This document shows, piece by piece, positions 49,550 through 58,643 of a stretch of 64,000 bases of DNA; within the stretch, counting starts at the first letter, position 1; the number at the start of each line of letters is the position of its first letter. A program made the translations under genes and the position numbers. The notes below the pieces were generated by a model. That model saw only the letters and a list, made by a program, of their open reading frames with translations. It made no database searches and was not told the origin of the DNA. Source of the stretch: an uncultured Aquimarina sp. (GTDB lineage: Bacteria > Bacteroidota > Bacteroidia > Flavobacteriales > Flavobacteriaceae). The stretch lies in contig CANNFM010000015.1 in NCBI GenBank assembly GCA_947503835.1, forward strand, positions 89,216-153,215, written 5' to 3'.

Positions 49550-52312
49550 TTATAGGTTATTGAAAGTCAATCCTACATAATATTGTGAACCTATGAATCC
49601 TGAACCAATTGCAGTAAAGTATTCATCTCCTAATAAGTTATTTGCACCAACTTTTAATTTAGCCTTAAGAGAAGGAATTCTATAATTGATCTGAGCATTA
49701 ATTACGGTATACGAAGGAATTTCTCCACTACCGAAATCAGCATCCCAGAAATAATCATCACTCCATACTGCATCAGCACTAAAACCAAAGTTTTCGAATA
49801 AATCTTCGTTACCCACAGAGGCTTTTGCTTTATGCTTTGGTGTGTTAAAAGCACTTCTGAAATTTGGATCATCATTTTGATCAAAATCCTGATCTGCAAA
49901 AGTATAATTTACTCCTAAATCAAAACCTTTAACCTGAGTAGTAACTCCGGCAATAAAACCATATGAATTAATATCTACATCAGAATTTGTAGAAGCAGTA
50001 AATATTTTTCTAGTTTGAATATTTGAAACTGCACCTATAGCAGCCAGTTGTTCTGCAGCAGTACCATTAACATTACCAACTCCAGGAACAACAACATTTT
50101 CGTTAGCAATAAAATCCTGATACTGATTGTAATACACACTACCGTCTAAGATTACTGTTCCAAATTGTGCTCTATATCCTACCTCGAAAGCCGTAATCTT
50201 CTCTGGCTCTACAATATCTATATTTGCTGCTTGTAGAACCGTAGGATCTCCAGTGGCACCAAATTGTCGAAATGAACTTTCACTATAAGAGTTTTCATAA
50301 GCATCTCTACCCGTTATTGTATTACCCGAAGGGTCTGTTATGACATATCTATCCAAGTTATCAGGAGCAGAACCTAATAATGCATTTGCACCAATATCTA
50401 AACCGATATATAAATCCTGTGTCGTTGGGTTTCTAAATCCTGTTTGTACAGAAGCACGTAAGTTACGCGTTTTATTCGGGCCAAAGGTATAACTTACAGA
50501 GAGTCTTGGTGAGAAATTACCATCAAACAACTGAGACTTATCATAACGTACAGATCCTGTAAGTTTTAGTCTTTCTTCATTTAATAATTTCTTTTGAATC
50601 TGAGTATACACCCCATATTCTGAATATTTAATTGGTCCATCAACATCTGTAAATACAGTACCAAAAGAGTTTAGTTTATATTCTCTAAAAGAACCTCCGA
50701 CTTGTATATCAGCAAAATCTCCTGTTACATGACTAAAGTTATAGTTTGCATCTGCGTGCCTAAAATTAGATTCATCTTGAAATCTAGAACCTTCGGTTAG
50801 ATCCGGATTAGAAGTTACCGAATTAAAAGCTTGCACAAACTCTGGAGTACCTGGAGTTAAACGCCCTGTATCCGCTATTCCTCTTGCAACAAGATGAGAT
50901 TGCTCTTCTGATCCGGTTGCGGCTAATGCCTGAAGATAAGCTCCTGCATACTCGCCGAACCATTGACTATCACTTTTCCATGCTCTATTAAGGTTAATAC
51001 CCGTAAATCTTATATCATAAGAGTCTCCAGCATCTGAAGCTGTAATATATCCTCTAACAAAAAAGTTTTCATTTTTGATCTCTAATTTATGCTGCTGTAA
51101 AAAGAAATTACGTAATGAAGTTCTGTTAGCATCCTGAGTAACCGTAGTACCTCTACCTATCTTACCATTGTATATAACCTCAAAATCATCTGCAAATGGG
51201 CGATAGTGTAGTGATGCGTCAAATTTTAAACTTTCTGCTTTATTATCGCTAAGATCTGCTTCGGTATATCCTGTTCTACTTACAAGAGTATTTGGTAAAA
51301 GGCTTGCCGCTCCAGGTGATAAAAGTCCTGCTGCTACCAGTTGCCCACCTACTCTATCCAAAGTCTGAGCTACAACATCACCATAAACATTTAATCCATT
51401 ATATCCAGGATCTAATCTTGTAAATCCAGGATTGTCTAAGTCTTGCAAGTCTGCCGCTAGCCAATCAGTACCATCTATTAAAGATAAATTTACTTTACCC
51501 GCAAACTTATCCGAAAAAGCATGTGCCATTCTAATACCAACATCATAAAACTGATTATCACCTGCCGCTTCTTGAGAAGTAATTCCTCCTTTAGCATAAG
51601 CACTAATACCTTGGTGATCAAAAGGGTTTTTACTATTCATGAACAAAATACCATTAAATGCATTTGCACCATATAATGCAGAAGATGCACCAGGCAGTAA
51701 TTCTATGCTATTAACATCAAGCTCACTCATACCTACTAAATTTCCTAAAACAAAATTTAATATAGGAGCCGTATTATCCATACCATCGACTAGTTGTACA
51801 AAACGTGTATTTGCAAATGTTGCAAAACCTCTAGTGTTAACTGATTTAAGCACTAAACTATTCGTATTGACATCTACACCTTTTATGTTTTCTAAACCTC
51901 CATAAAAGTCTGCAGCCGGAGTATTCTTGATTTGTTTAATACCAAAACGTTCAATACTTACTGGTGATTCAAATAATCGTTCTGGTGCTCTTGACGCCGA
52001 AATTACCAACTCATCTAAGAAAGTAATATCCTCTAAAACAATTGTAACATCTTGTGTATCTGATGTAACTACAGTTGTAGTTGGGTCGAAACCAATACTC
52101 GAAGCTTCTAATGTAAATGGATAATCCTTATCTGTTGTTAAAGAAAAGTTTCCGTCAAAATCAGAAATCGTAGTAGCATCGGTTCCTTTTACTGTAATAG
52201 TAACTCCGGGTATTGGTTCATCAAAACCATCAATAACCCTTCCGTTTATTACATTTTGCGAAAGACCGATAGCCCCAACAAAAAGCATTAAAACTAGTGT
52301 AATTGTTTTCAT
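49550..52312 (-). CDS. TonB-dependent receptor, paralogue B
   Basis: About 920 residues from the ATG at 52312, chosen because it begins the signal peptide MKTITLVLMLFVGAIGLSQ; a longer frame adds 15 hydrophilic and hydrophobic residues before it. Architecture is as in paralogue A: carboxypeptidase-like domain (GRVIDGFDEPIPGVTITVKG), DELVISASRAPER, plug (SIELLPGASSALYGANAFNG) and barrel ending VGLTFNNL. The two proteins share long near-identical runs over their full length, indicating tandem duplication. A good promoter precedes it. Confidence 0.95.
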   Translation of the reverse strand: MKTITLVLMLFVGAIGLSQNVINGRVIDGFDEPIPGVTITVKGTDATTISDFDGNFSLTTDKDYPFTLEASSIGFDPTTTVVTSDTQDVTIVLEDITFLDELVISASRAPERLFESPVSIERFGIKQIKNTPAADFYGGLENIKGVDVNTNSLVLKSVNTRGFATFANTRFVQLVDGMDNTAPILNFVLGNLVGMSELDVNSIELLPGASSALYGANAFNGILFMNSKNPFDHQGISAYAKGGITSQEAAGDNQFYDVGIRMAHAFSDKFAGKVNLSLIDGTDWLAADLQDLDNPGFTRLDPGYNGLNVYGDVVAQTLDRVGGQLVAAGLLSPGAASLLPNTLVSRTGYTEADLSDNKAESLKFDASLHYRPFADDFEVIYNGKIGRGTTVTQDANRTSLRNFFLQQHKLEIKNENFFVRGYITASDAGDSYDIRFTGINLNRAWKSDSQWFGEYAGAYLQALAATGSEEQSHLVARGIADTGRLTPGTPEFVQAFNSVTSNPDLTEGSRFQDESNFRHADANYNFSHVTGDFADIQVGGSFREYKLNSFGTVFTDVDGPIKYSEYGVYTQIQKKLLNEERLKLTGSVRYDKSQLFDGNFSPRLSVSYTFGPNKTRNLRASVQTGFRNPTTQDLYIGLDIGANALLGSAPDNLDRYVITDPSGNTITGRDAYENSYSESSFRQFGATGDPTVLQAANIDIVEPEKITAFEVGYRAQFGTVILDGSVYYNQYQDFIANENVVVPGVGNVNGTAAEQLAAIGAVSNIQTRKIFTASTNSDVDINSYGFIAGVTTQVKGFDLGVNYTFADQDFDQNDDPNFRSAFNTPKHKAKASVGNEDLFENFGFSADAVWSDDYFWDADFGSGEIPSYTVINAQINYRIPSLKAKLKVGANNLLGDEYFTAIGSGFIGSQYYVGLTFNNL

Positions 52313-52384
52313 AAGTAGATTAATTTTTATAATTAAAATTAGTTGATCATTATGCAAGCATAATAAATTTTAACATTTGGGAAG

Positions 52385-52413
52385 CAAAATTAAACCTTTT
52401 TAGTGAAAAACAA
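52385..52413 (-). promoter_or_regulatory. Promoter of receptor B
   Basis: TTG (52413-52411), 18-base spacer and TAATTTTG (52392-52385) on the minus strand fit the -33/-7 consensus; leader about 70 bases. Confidence 0.65.
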
Positions 52414-52708
52414 AGAAAAAGTGCGTTTTATCGTAAAAAAATGTTCTTTAACGAACCTTTTCTTCTTCGAAATTAAAAAAAAGACTCAAAACCCCTAACA
52501 TTATTTTTAAGCAAAAACCTGATTTATACATACTTACACCTAAAGCTAAGCAAAATAATTTAGATTTAACAAATTAATCCACATCACGTACTAATATCAC
52601 GTGAAAACCGTAAATACTATTAGAAACTACTATTTACGTAGAACTGTATCTTATATTTATATAGAAAATATCACGAATTAAAGCATCTACGGCTATTCAT
52701 GTAACAAA
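52414..52708. other. Gene-free stretch upstream of receptor B
   Basis: No credible frame. It contains CGTAAATA / TATTTACG arms (52609-52616 and 52631-52638) and three ATCACG motifs, at 52583, 52596 and in TATCACGAATT near 52669, the first two 13 bases apart. These may be regulator sites or the remains of a mobile repeat. Confidence 0.5.
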
Positions 52709-52737
52709 AAAAGAGTGCCTTTATCCAGCACTCTTTT
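52709..52737 (-). terminator. Rho-independent terminator of glmS
   Basis: AAAAGAGTGC / GCACTCTTTT stem with T-run on the minus strand, 25 bases after glmS. Confidence 0.87.
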
Positions 52738-52761
52738 CGATTTCTTTCTATAAAAAATTAA

Positions 52762-54609
52762 TTATTCTACTGTTACAGATTTAGCAAGGTTTCTTGGTTG
52801 GTCTACATTTTTATCCAACATTACTGCAATATGATAAGATAATAACTGTAATGGTATTGTAGTAAGAAGTGGTGTTAAAAACTCTTCGATTTCGGGTATT
52901 TCAATTACATGATCCGCAAGGCCTTTTACAGTAACATCTCCTTCAGTAACAATTCCTATAATCTTTCCTTTCCTAGACTTGATTTCCTGAATATTACTTA
53001 CAACTTTCTCGTAATGTCCTTTTTTAGTAGCGATTACTACCACCGGCATATGCTCATCAATAAGTGCTATAGGCCCATGTTTCATCTCTGCTGCTGGATA
53101 TCCCTCGGCATGTATATACGATATTTCTTTAAGTTTTAACGCTCCTTCCAAAGCAACTGGAAAATTATAACCTCTCCCTAAATACAAGAAATTTTTTGCA
53201 TTTTTATATGTCTCTGCGATAAGCTTTATGTGTTCATTAGACTCTAATGCCTGTTTTACTTTTTCAGGAACTCTCTCTAATTCTTGCAAATAATAATGAA
53301 AATCGCTGTTGGATATTGTTCCCTTTCTTTCTGCTAATTTTAAAGCAATTAAGGATAGTACCGTTATCTGAGTAGTAAATGCCTTGGTTGAAGCAACTCC
53401 GATTTCTGGTCCTGCATGGGTATAGGCACCCGCGTGTGTTTCTCTAGAAATAGAAGACCCTACCACATTACATACTCCAAATACGAAAGCACCTCTTTCT
53501 TTAGCGAGTTTAATTGCTGCCATAGTATCTGCAGTTTCACCACTTTGTGATATTGCAATAACAACATCATCTTGGTGTATTACGGGGTTTCGATATCTAA
53601 ACTCTGAGGCGTATTCTACCTCGACAGGTACACGAACTAATTCTTCAAAAATATACTCTGCAACCAAACCAGCATGCCAAGATGTACCACAGGCAATAAT
53701 TATAATACGCTTTGCATTAAGAAGTTTTGCTAAATTATCATCAATCCCTGCCATTTTTATGATCCCTTCTGCCACTCTCATCCTTCCTCTGTAGGTATCA
53801 CTAATGGCATTAGGTTGTTCATAAATCTCTTTTAGCATAAAGTGATCGTAACCTCCTTTTTCTATTTGCTCTAAGTTGATTTGTAACTCTTGTAGATATG
53901 GATCCACAGAGCTATCATCTTTTATTTTTCTTACTTTAACTTCTTTATTTCTTCTAATAATTGCCATCTCACCATCTTCAAGATATATTGCATTATTAGT
54001 ATATTCAATAAATGGGGAAGCATCTGAGGCTATAAAAAATTCATCTTCTCCCACTCCAATAGCCAGAGGACTACCTAATCTTGCCACTACAATCTCATCT
54101 GGTTTTTGTTTATCAAAAACGGCGATTGCATATGCTCCTACTGTTTGGTTTAAAGCTATTTGTACTGCTTTACCAAGCTTTACATTTTCTTTCGTTTTTA
54201 CATCTTCAATTAAATTCACCAATACTTCTGTATCTGTTTCCGATGTAAAACTATAGCCTCGTTTTGATAATTCTTTACGAAGTGATTCGTAATTTTCTAT
54301 GATTCCATTATGAATAATTACCAGATTTCCTGAATTAGAATAATGCGGGTGCGAATTTACATCGTTAGGTACACCGTGGGTTGCCCATCTAGTGTGCCCT
54401 ATACCTACTGTCCCTTCGGTAGTTATTTCTTTTGTTAATCTTTCTTCAAGATCTGCTACCTTACCTTTGGTTTTTGACAGCTTGAGATTCTTGCCATCAT
54501 AAAGAGCAATTCCTGCTGAGTCATACCCCCTATATTCTAATCTTTTTAATCCTTTTAACACAATTGGATAGGCTTCCCTATATCCTATGTACCCTACTAT
54601 CCCGCACAT
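52762..54609 (-). CDS. glmS: Glutamine--fructose-6-phosphate aminotransferase (isomerizing)
   Basis: A 615-residue enzyme making glucosamine-6-phosphate for peptidoglycan and LPS. The glutaminase domain begins at Cys2 (MCGIVGYIG) with HTRWATHG and a conserved SETDTEVLVNL. Two SIS domains follow (about 290-430 and 465-600), with ACGTSWHAGLVAEY, SQSGETADTMAA and the C-terminal QPRNLAKSVTVE. No glmS ribozyme is expected or seen in this phylum. It is preceded after 22 bases by the DUF4270 gene, forming an operon. Confidence 0.98.
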   Translation of the reverse strand: MCGIVGYIGYREAYPIVLKGLKRLEYRGYDSAGIALYDGKNLKLSKTKGKVADLEERLTKEITTEGTVGIGHTRWATHGVPNDVNSHPHYSNSGNLVIIHNGIIENYESLRKELSKRGYSFTSETDTEVLVNLIEDVKTKENVKLGKAVQIALNQTVGAYAIAVFDKQKPDEIVVARLGSPLAIGVGEDEFFIASDASPFIEYTNNAIYLEDGEMAIIRRNKEVKVRKIKDDSSVDPYLQELQINLEQIEKGGYDHFMLKEIYEQPNAISDTYRGRMRVAEGIIKMAGIDDNLAKLLNAKRIIIIACGTSWHAGLVAEYIFEELVRVPVEVEYASEFRYRNPVIHQDDVVIAISQSGETADTMAAIKLAKERGAFVFGVCNVVGSSISRETHAGAYTHAGPEIGVASTKAFTTQITVLSLIALKLAERKGTISNSDFHYYLQELERVPEKVKQALESNEHIKLIAETYKNAKNFLYLGRGYNFPVALEGALKLKEISYIHAEGYPAAEMKHGPIALIDEHMPVVVIATKKGHYEKVVSNIQEIKSRKGKIIGIVTEGDVTVKGLADHVIEIPEIEEFLTPLLTTIPLQLLSYHIAVMLDKNVDQPRNLAKSVTVE

Positions 54610-54631
54610 AATTTTAAGTTTTTAGTGTTTG

Positions 54632-56395
54632 TTAGTTGTCTTTTGATTCTGTATATAAAATTTCCAGTTTTAATTGTTTTATCTCTGGAACATTACTAGT
54701 ATTTCCATAAAGGATTGTACCTTCATGAGAAATTATTGACGAGGTGGGGATGATCTCATCATTTTTTAAAGGGGTATCGCCAAATGTACTTACTGTACTA
54801 TTTACGTTTTGAGAAACAGATAATCCCAGTTTTACATTATCTGATTCTAGATCGTTTAAAAGGGTGATAATATATTGCGTTAATCTTATTGTATAAAACT
54901 CTCCTTTTTCATCAGAATCACGACTAATTCTTCCTAAATGATTTGTAATTGAATTTACAGGATCATCATCACTACGTGATGGATCAGTACTATAATCAAT
55001 AAGAGGTTGCCCTGTCTCTGCATTAAAGATATAAATTCTTTCGGGTTCGGCATCGCCCGATGTTATATTACCTTGATCAATGTAAACTTTAACACTAGCA
55101 TCATTAACCAACCAATCTTGTGTTCTTAGAAAATCTAATTCGGTCTTGTCTGTGTCAGTAATTTCTGCAGGAGTTTCTACAAAAATTGGATTACCCGTCT
55201 CATCAAGAACAAAATCTCCATTTGCATCTGTTTCTACATATCTATTAAATAAATCAAGTACTGCATACGCACCATTACCACCTTTTAAAAACAAATTTCC
55301 TTCTCCATTGATTGTATCTTGTGTTGCCAATTCTGCCTCAACATCTAAACCGCTTGGAGTTAGAGCCAATGGTGTTCTATCGATAGAATTTATGATATTA
55401 TTAGAAAACCCTAAGTCCTGAGTTCCTTTTTCTCTAATAATCTCGGTAGTGTTGCCATCTTCATCTTCATCTTGCGAATCTACTTTATCAAAAGTGTAAT
55501 GAAGGGTTATAGAACCTCCTCGCATATTAAAATACGCTAAATTTCCATTACCACTAGTTGGGGCTTCTACTTTAAAATAGATCCCTCTAAAATAATTCAG
55601 AAAATTATTAAGGTTACTTAATTCTGCACTCCCTTCTTTATCCAAAAATTGGGTCTTGAATTTATCTGTAATTTCTTGTGAAAATTTCACTCTAAGTCTT
55701 GGTGTAACCCTTGTAGAATCTATTATAGCTCCATTATTATTTTCATCCTTAACATCCAAAACGATTTCTGAAGCCGATGGCACATAAGAATCACTAGTAT
55801 ATAGCAGATTTTCTGTTTTTTCTATTGCCGTCCCAAAGTTCTGGATATCATTAGAATAATATCTCTGGCCTTCGTTAGACTCTGGATCAAAATTTCTTAA
55901 AAAAAAGTCGGATTGAAATATTGATAATTTAACAGGTTGGTTTCCATAAATAGAATCCAATGTATATGTATTTTGAGTAACCTGATTTTGATCGTTGGTT
56001 TGAGTATCAGTAAGTGTACTAAAATATGGTAAATTAAGCACCACACTATCCAGAACGGCATTATCTTCAAAAGCTATAGGAAATGTAATTGGCTGAACTT
56101 GAGATAATATAGAATAAACTGATTGGCCATATACAGGATCATTATATACTCCTAACATATTAGCATGAAAGTTAACCTGCGTAGCTTGTGCGGAGCTGAT
56201 TAGGCTATTTGTCTGTACTCTTTCAAATTTTTTACTAAAAGCAACCGGCTTTGCAAAATATTGCTTGTCCTCAAAATTAACCTCTCCTAAAATTTCACTT
56301 CCAACCGAATTAAAATCATTATCACAGGATACAATGGTAAAAATAATAGCTACTATAGCTAGTATTTTTGTTACTACGTTTATCAATTTCATCAA
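54632..56395 (-). CDS. DUF4270 family lipoprotein
   Basis: A 587-residue lipoprotein (Cys24 in IVSC) belonging to the Bacteroidota DUF4270 family. Conserved-looking stretches are VGSEILGEVNFEDKQYF, NMLGVYNDPVYGQSVYSI and DNAVLDSVVLNLPYFS. The mature protein is beta-rich with no enzymatic motif that I recognise. It is placed between a glycogen-synthase-like gene and glmS, a synteny common in flavobacteria, so an envelope role is plausible but unproven. Confidence 0.9.
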   Translation of the reverse strand: MMKLINVVTKILAIVAIIFTIVSCDNDFNSVGSEILGEVNFEDKQYFAKPVAFSKKFERVQTNSLISSAQATQVNFHANMLGVYNDPVYGQSVYSILSQVQPITFPIAFEDNAVLDSVVLNLPYFSTLTDTQTNDQNQVTQNTYTLDSIYGNQPVKLSIFQSDFFLRNFDPESNEGQRYYSNDIQNFGTAIEKTENLLYTSDSYVPSASEIVLDVKDENNNGAIIDSTRVTPRLRVKFSQEITDKFKTQFLDKEGSAELSNLNNFLNYFRGIYFKVEAPTSGNGNLAYFNMRGGSITLHYTFDKVDSQDEDEDGNTTEIIREKGTQDLGFSNNIINSIDRTPLALTPSGLDVEAELATQDTINGEGNLFLKGGNGAYAVLDLFNRYVETDANGDFVLDETGNPIFVETPAEITDTDKTELDFLRTQDWLVNDASVKVYIDQGNITSGDAEPERIYIFNAETGQPLIDYSTDPSRSDDDPVNSITNHLGRISRDSDEKGEFYTIRLTQYIITLLNDLESDNVKLGLSVSQNVNSTVSTFGDTPLKNDEIIPTSSIISHEGTILYGNTSNVPEIKQLKLEILYTESKDN

Positions 56396-56426
56396 TTTTT
56401 GTCTATTGTTTTCTATTGGTCAGATA

Positions 56427-56482
56427 GAATTCGCATAATCATCATATCGGATTGCATTAAAATTTCCAGATATGCTTATTTC
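56427..56482. repeat. 56-bp imperfect inverted element, copy 2
   Basis: GAATTCGCATAATCATCAT at one end and ATATGCTTATTTC at the other; matches the copy at 46477-46533 in ends and length but not in the middle. Confidence 0.6.
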
Positions 56483-56500
56483 ACAAATAATTAATTTTGC

Positions 56501-57310
56501 TTATACCAAAACTTCTGTTTCATAGAAGGCTTCATAGGCATCGGCAAATTCATCTGGTTTTTTATATTCTAAAACTGGTTGGTCTATACTTTTAAGGTGT
56601 TTTGTAAGCTCTTCCGGAATTTCTTCAGAACCTACAATGATCGCATCAGAATTATCGACAGCTACCTTCATAAGATTAACATATGTTGGTTTAGCAAGAT
56701 CACTGATTTTTTCTTCATCAATTCCATCAAACTTTACTTTTCCAATCATATTCTTATCCAATGTACCTTCAAAACCACTACCATATACCGATGTTACAAT
56801 CTTACTATGGCCAAAAAGTGGCTCATTGGCGTAATAGTTCTTTAAATACAAAGGCAAAAGCGAAGCCAACCACCCATGCACATGAATCACATCTGGAGAC
56901 CAGTTTAACTTTTTAACTGTTTCGATAACACCTTTAGCAAAAAAAATTGCTCGTTCGTCATTATCTGGGAACAAATTACCCTCTTCATCTGTTAATGTTG
57001 CCTTCCTTTTAAAATAATCCTCGTTATCAATAAAATAAACTTGCATCCTTTCTTTAGGAATAGAAGCTACTTTTATAATAAGAGGCATATCTAGATCATT
57101 AATCACTAAATTCATCCCTGAAAGACGAATCACTTCATGCAATTGATGCCTTCTTTCATTAATATTGCCATATCTAGGCATAAAAATTCTTATTTGACCG
57201 CCTTTATTATTTACCATTCTTGGTGCTTCAAAAGACATGGATGAAATTTCGGTCTCTGGCAGGTAGGGTATTACTTCTGATGATACATACAATATCCTCT
57301 TATCTTTCAT
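56501..57310 (-). CDS. Short glycogen/starch synthase-like (GT5 N-terminal domain) protein
   Basis: A 269-residue protein matching only the N-terminal Rossmann domain of glycogen synthase: ILYVSSEVIPYLPETE, VNNKGGQIRIFMPRYGNINERRHQLHEV, FFAKGVIETVKKLNWSPDVIHVHGW, then HSKIVTSVYG. The usual KVGG substrate loop reads differently, and the C-terminal GT-B domain that holds most of the ADP-glucose site is absent. Activity as a glycogen synthase is therefore doubtful; the short form recurs beside DUF4270 and glmS in flavobacteria. It is divergent from panC. Confidence 0.88.
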   Translation of the reverse strand: MKDKRILYVSSEVIPYLPETEISSMSFEAPRMVNNKGGQIRIFMPRYGNINERRHQLHEVIRLSGMNLVINDLDMPLIIKVASIPKERMQVYFIDNEDYFKRKATLTDEEGNLFPDNDERAIFFAKGVIETVKKLNWSPDVIHVHGWLASLLPLYLKNYYANEPLFGHSKIVTSVYGSGFEGTLDKNMIGKVKFDGIDEEKISDLAKPTYVNLMKVAVDNSDAIIVGSEEIPEELTKHLKSIDQPVLEYKKPDEFADAYEAFYETEVLV

Positions 57311-57352
57311 ATAGTCGATACTTTTGTCGTCCTCCTTTTGGAATTAATTTTG

Positions 57353-57360
57353 CAAAATTA
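57353..57360 (-). promoter_or_regulatory. -7 element for the GT5-DUF4270-glmS operon
   Basis: TAATTTTG on the minus strand 42 bases before the GT5 start, back to back with the panC element. Confidence 0.5.
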
Positions 57361-57391
57361 CGAAAATTTATGCAGTCTGCCAGTAATATCT

Positions 57392-57399
57392 TATTTTTG
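57392..57399 (+). promoter_or_regulatory. -7 element for panC
   Basis: TATTTTTG lies 22 bases before the chosen panC ATG; the consensus -33 is weak. Confidence 0.5.
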
Positions 57400-57421
57400 C
57401 ACCCCTTTAAGTTTCATAGTG

Positions 57422-58270
57422 ATGCAAGTACATGACAAAAGACTAGACATAGTAACAAGTGTTGCAACTTTTAAAAAACAAAAGAAAACCATTGGTTTTG
57501 TGCCTACCATGGGCGCTTTACACCAAGGACATCTTGCATTAGTAGAACAAGCATTTAAAGAAAATGAAGTGGTGGTTGTGAGTATTTTTGTTAATCCTAC
57601 TCAATTTAATGCTTCAGAAGATTTAGTAAATTACCCTAGAACCTTAGAGTCTGATGTTCAACTTTTGTCAGAATTATCAAAAGATATCATTGTATTTGCT
57701 CCAACGGCTCAAGAAGTTTATGGTGATCGAACCGAATCTACTACATACAACTTTAATGGTCTTGAAAATGAAATGGAGGGTAAATTTAGACCAGGACACT
57801 TTGATGGTGTAGGAACCGTTTTAAAGCATTTATTTACGATAGTATCCCCAACAAGGGCATATTTTGGAGAAAAAGATTTTCAGCAACTTCAGATTGTTAA
57901 AAAGCTAGTTGAAATTGAAAAAATGTCAGTAAAAATAGTAGGCTGTCCAATATACAGGAAAGAAAGCGGTTTAGCGTTAAGCTCTAGAAATAAAAGGTTA
58001 AACGACAGTCAACTTAATGCTTCACCTCTAATTTATAAAACCTTAAAACAAGTAAAAAAAGACTTTGGCATAAAAAGTGCTAATACCCTAAACAAATGGG
58101 TATCAGAGCAGTTTGCAAACCATCCCGAGCTAGAACTAGAATATTTTGAAATTGCTAAAGTTTCTGATTTAAAATCCATAAAAAGAAAACAAAAGAATAC
58201 TAAATATCGAGCATTTATCGCCGTATTTGCAGGAAAAATAAGACTTATAGATAATATTGCCCTAAACTAA
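57422..58270 (+). CDS. panC: Pantothenate synthetase
   Basis: A 282-residue ATP-dependent ligase joining pantoate and beta-alanine. I chose the ATG at 57422 (MQVHDKRLDIVTSV); an upstream in-frame ATG at 57338 gives a leader that crosses the promoter. The HIGH-like motif is PTMGALHQGHLALV; the pantoate site NPTQFNASEDLVNYPRT, the GHFDGVGTV segment and the SGLALSSRN loop are intact. panD follows after 19 bases, so two enzymes of CoA precursor synthesis are made together. Confidence 0.97.
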   Translation: MQVHDKRLDIVTSVATFKKQKKTIGFVPTMGALHQGHLALVEQAFKENEVVVVSIFVNPTQFNASEDLVNYPRTLESDVQLLSELSKDIIVFAPTAQEVYGDRTESTTYNFNGLENEMEGKFRPGHFDGVGTVLKHLFTIVSPTRAYFGEKDFQQLQIVKKLVEIEKMSVKIVGCPIYRKESGLALSSRNKRLNDSQLNASPLIYKTLKQVKKDFGIKSANTLNKWVSEQFANHPELELEYFEIAKVSDLKSIKRKQKNTKYRAFIAVFAGKIRLIDNIALN

Positions 58271-58289
58271 AAATAACTAACTTTGTAAC

Positions 58290-58640
58290 ATGCTTGTACA
58301 CGTAGTAAAATCAAAAATTCATCGCGTTAAAGTCACCGGTGCCGACCTAAATTATATAGGCAGTATAACCATTGATCAAGATCTAATGGATGCTGCTAAT
58401 ATTATTGAAGGCGAAAAAGTACAGATTGTAAATAATAATAATGGTGAGCGACTAGAGACCTATGCTATTCCTGGGCCTAGAAATAGTGGAGAAATTACAT
58501 TAAATGGAGCTGCCGCAAGAAAAGTAGCAAAAGGAGATGTGCTCATCCTAATTACATACGCCATGATGGATATTGAAGTTGCAAAAAACTTCAACCCAAA
58601 AATTCTTTTCCCAAATGAGGAAAATAATCTATTACAATAA
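58290..58640 (+). CDS. panD: Aspartate 1-decarboxylase
   Basis: A 116-residue pyruvoyl-dependent enzyme that makes beta-alanine. The self-cleavage site is the Gly-Ser pair in NYIGSITIDQDLMDAA, where Ser becomes the pyruvoyl group. The pattern VKSKIHRVKVTGADL and IPGPRNSGEITLNGAAARKV matches the bacterial family throughout. It supplies the substrate for PanC, encoded immediately upstream. No PanZ/PanM gene is present in the window. Confidence 0.97.
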   Translation: MLVHVVKSKIHRVKVTGADLNYIGSITIDQDLMDAANIIEGEKVQIVNNNNGERLETYAIPGPRNSGEITLNGAAARKVAKGDVLILITYAMMDIEVAKNFNPKILFPNEENNLLQ

Positions 58641-58643
58641 GAA

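Noticed and set aside
54610..54631. glmS ribozyme
   Set aside because: The space before glmS is only 22 bases and is occupied by the end of the DUF4270 operon junction.
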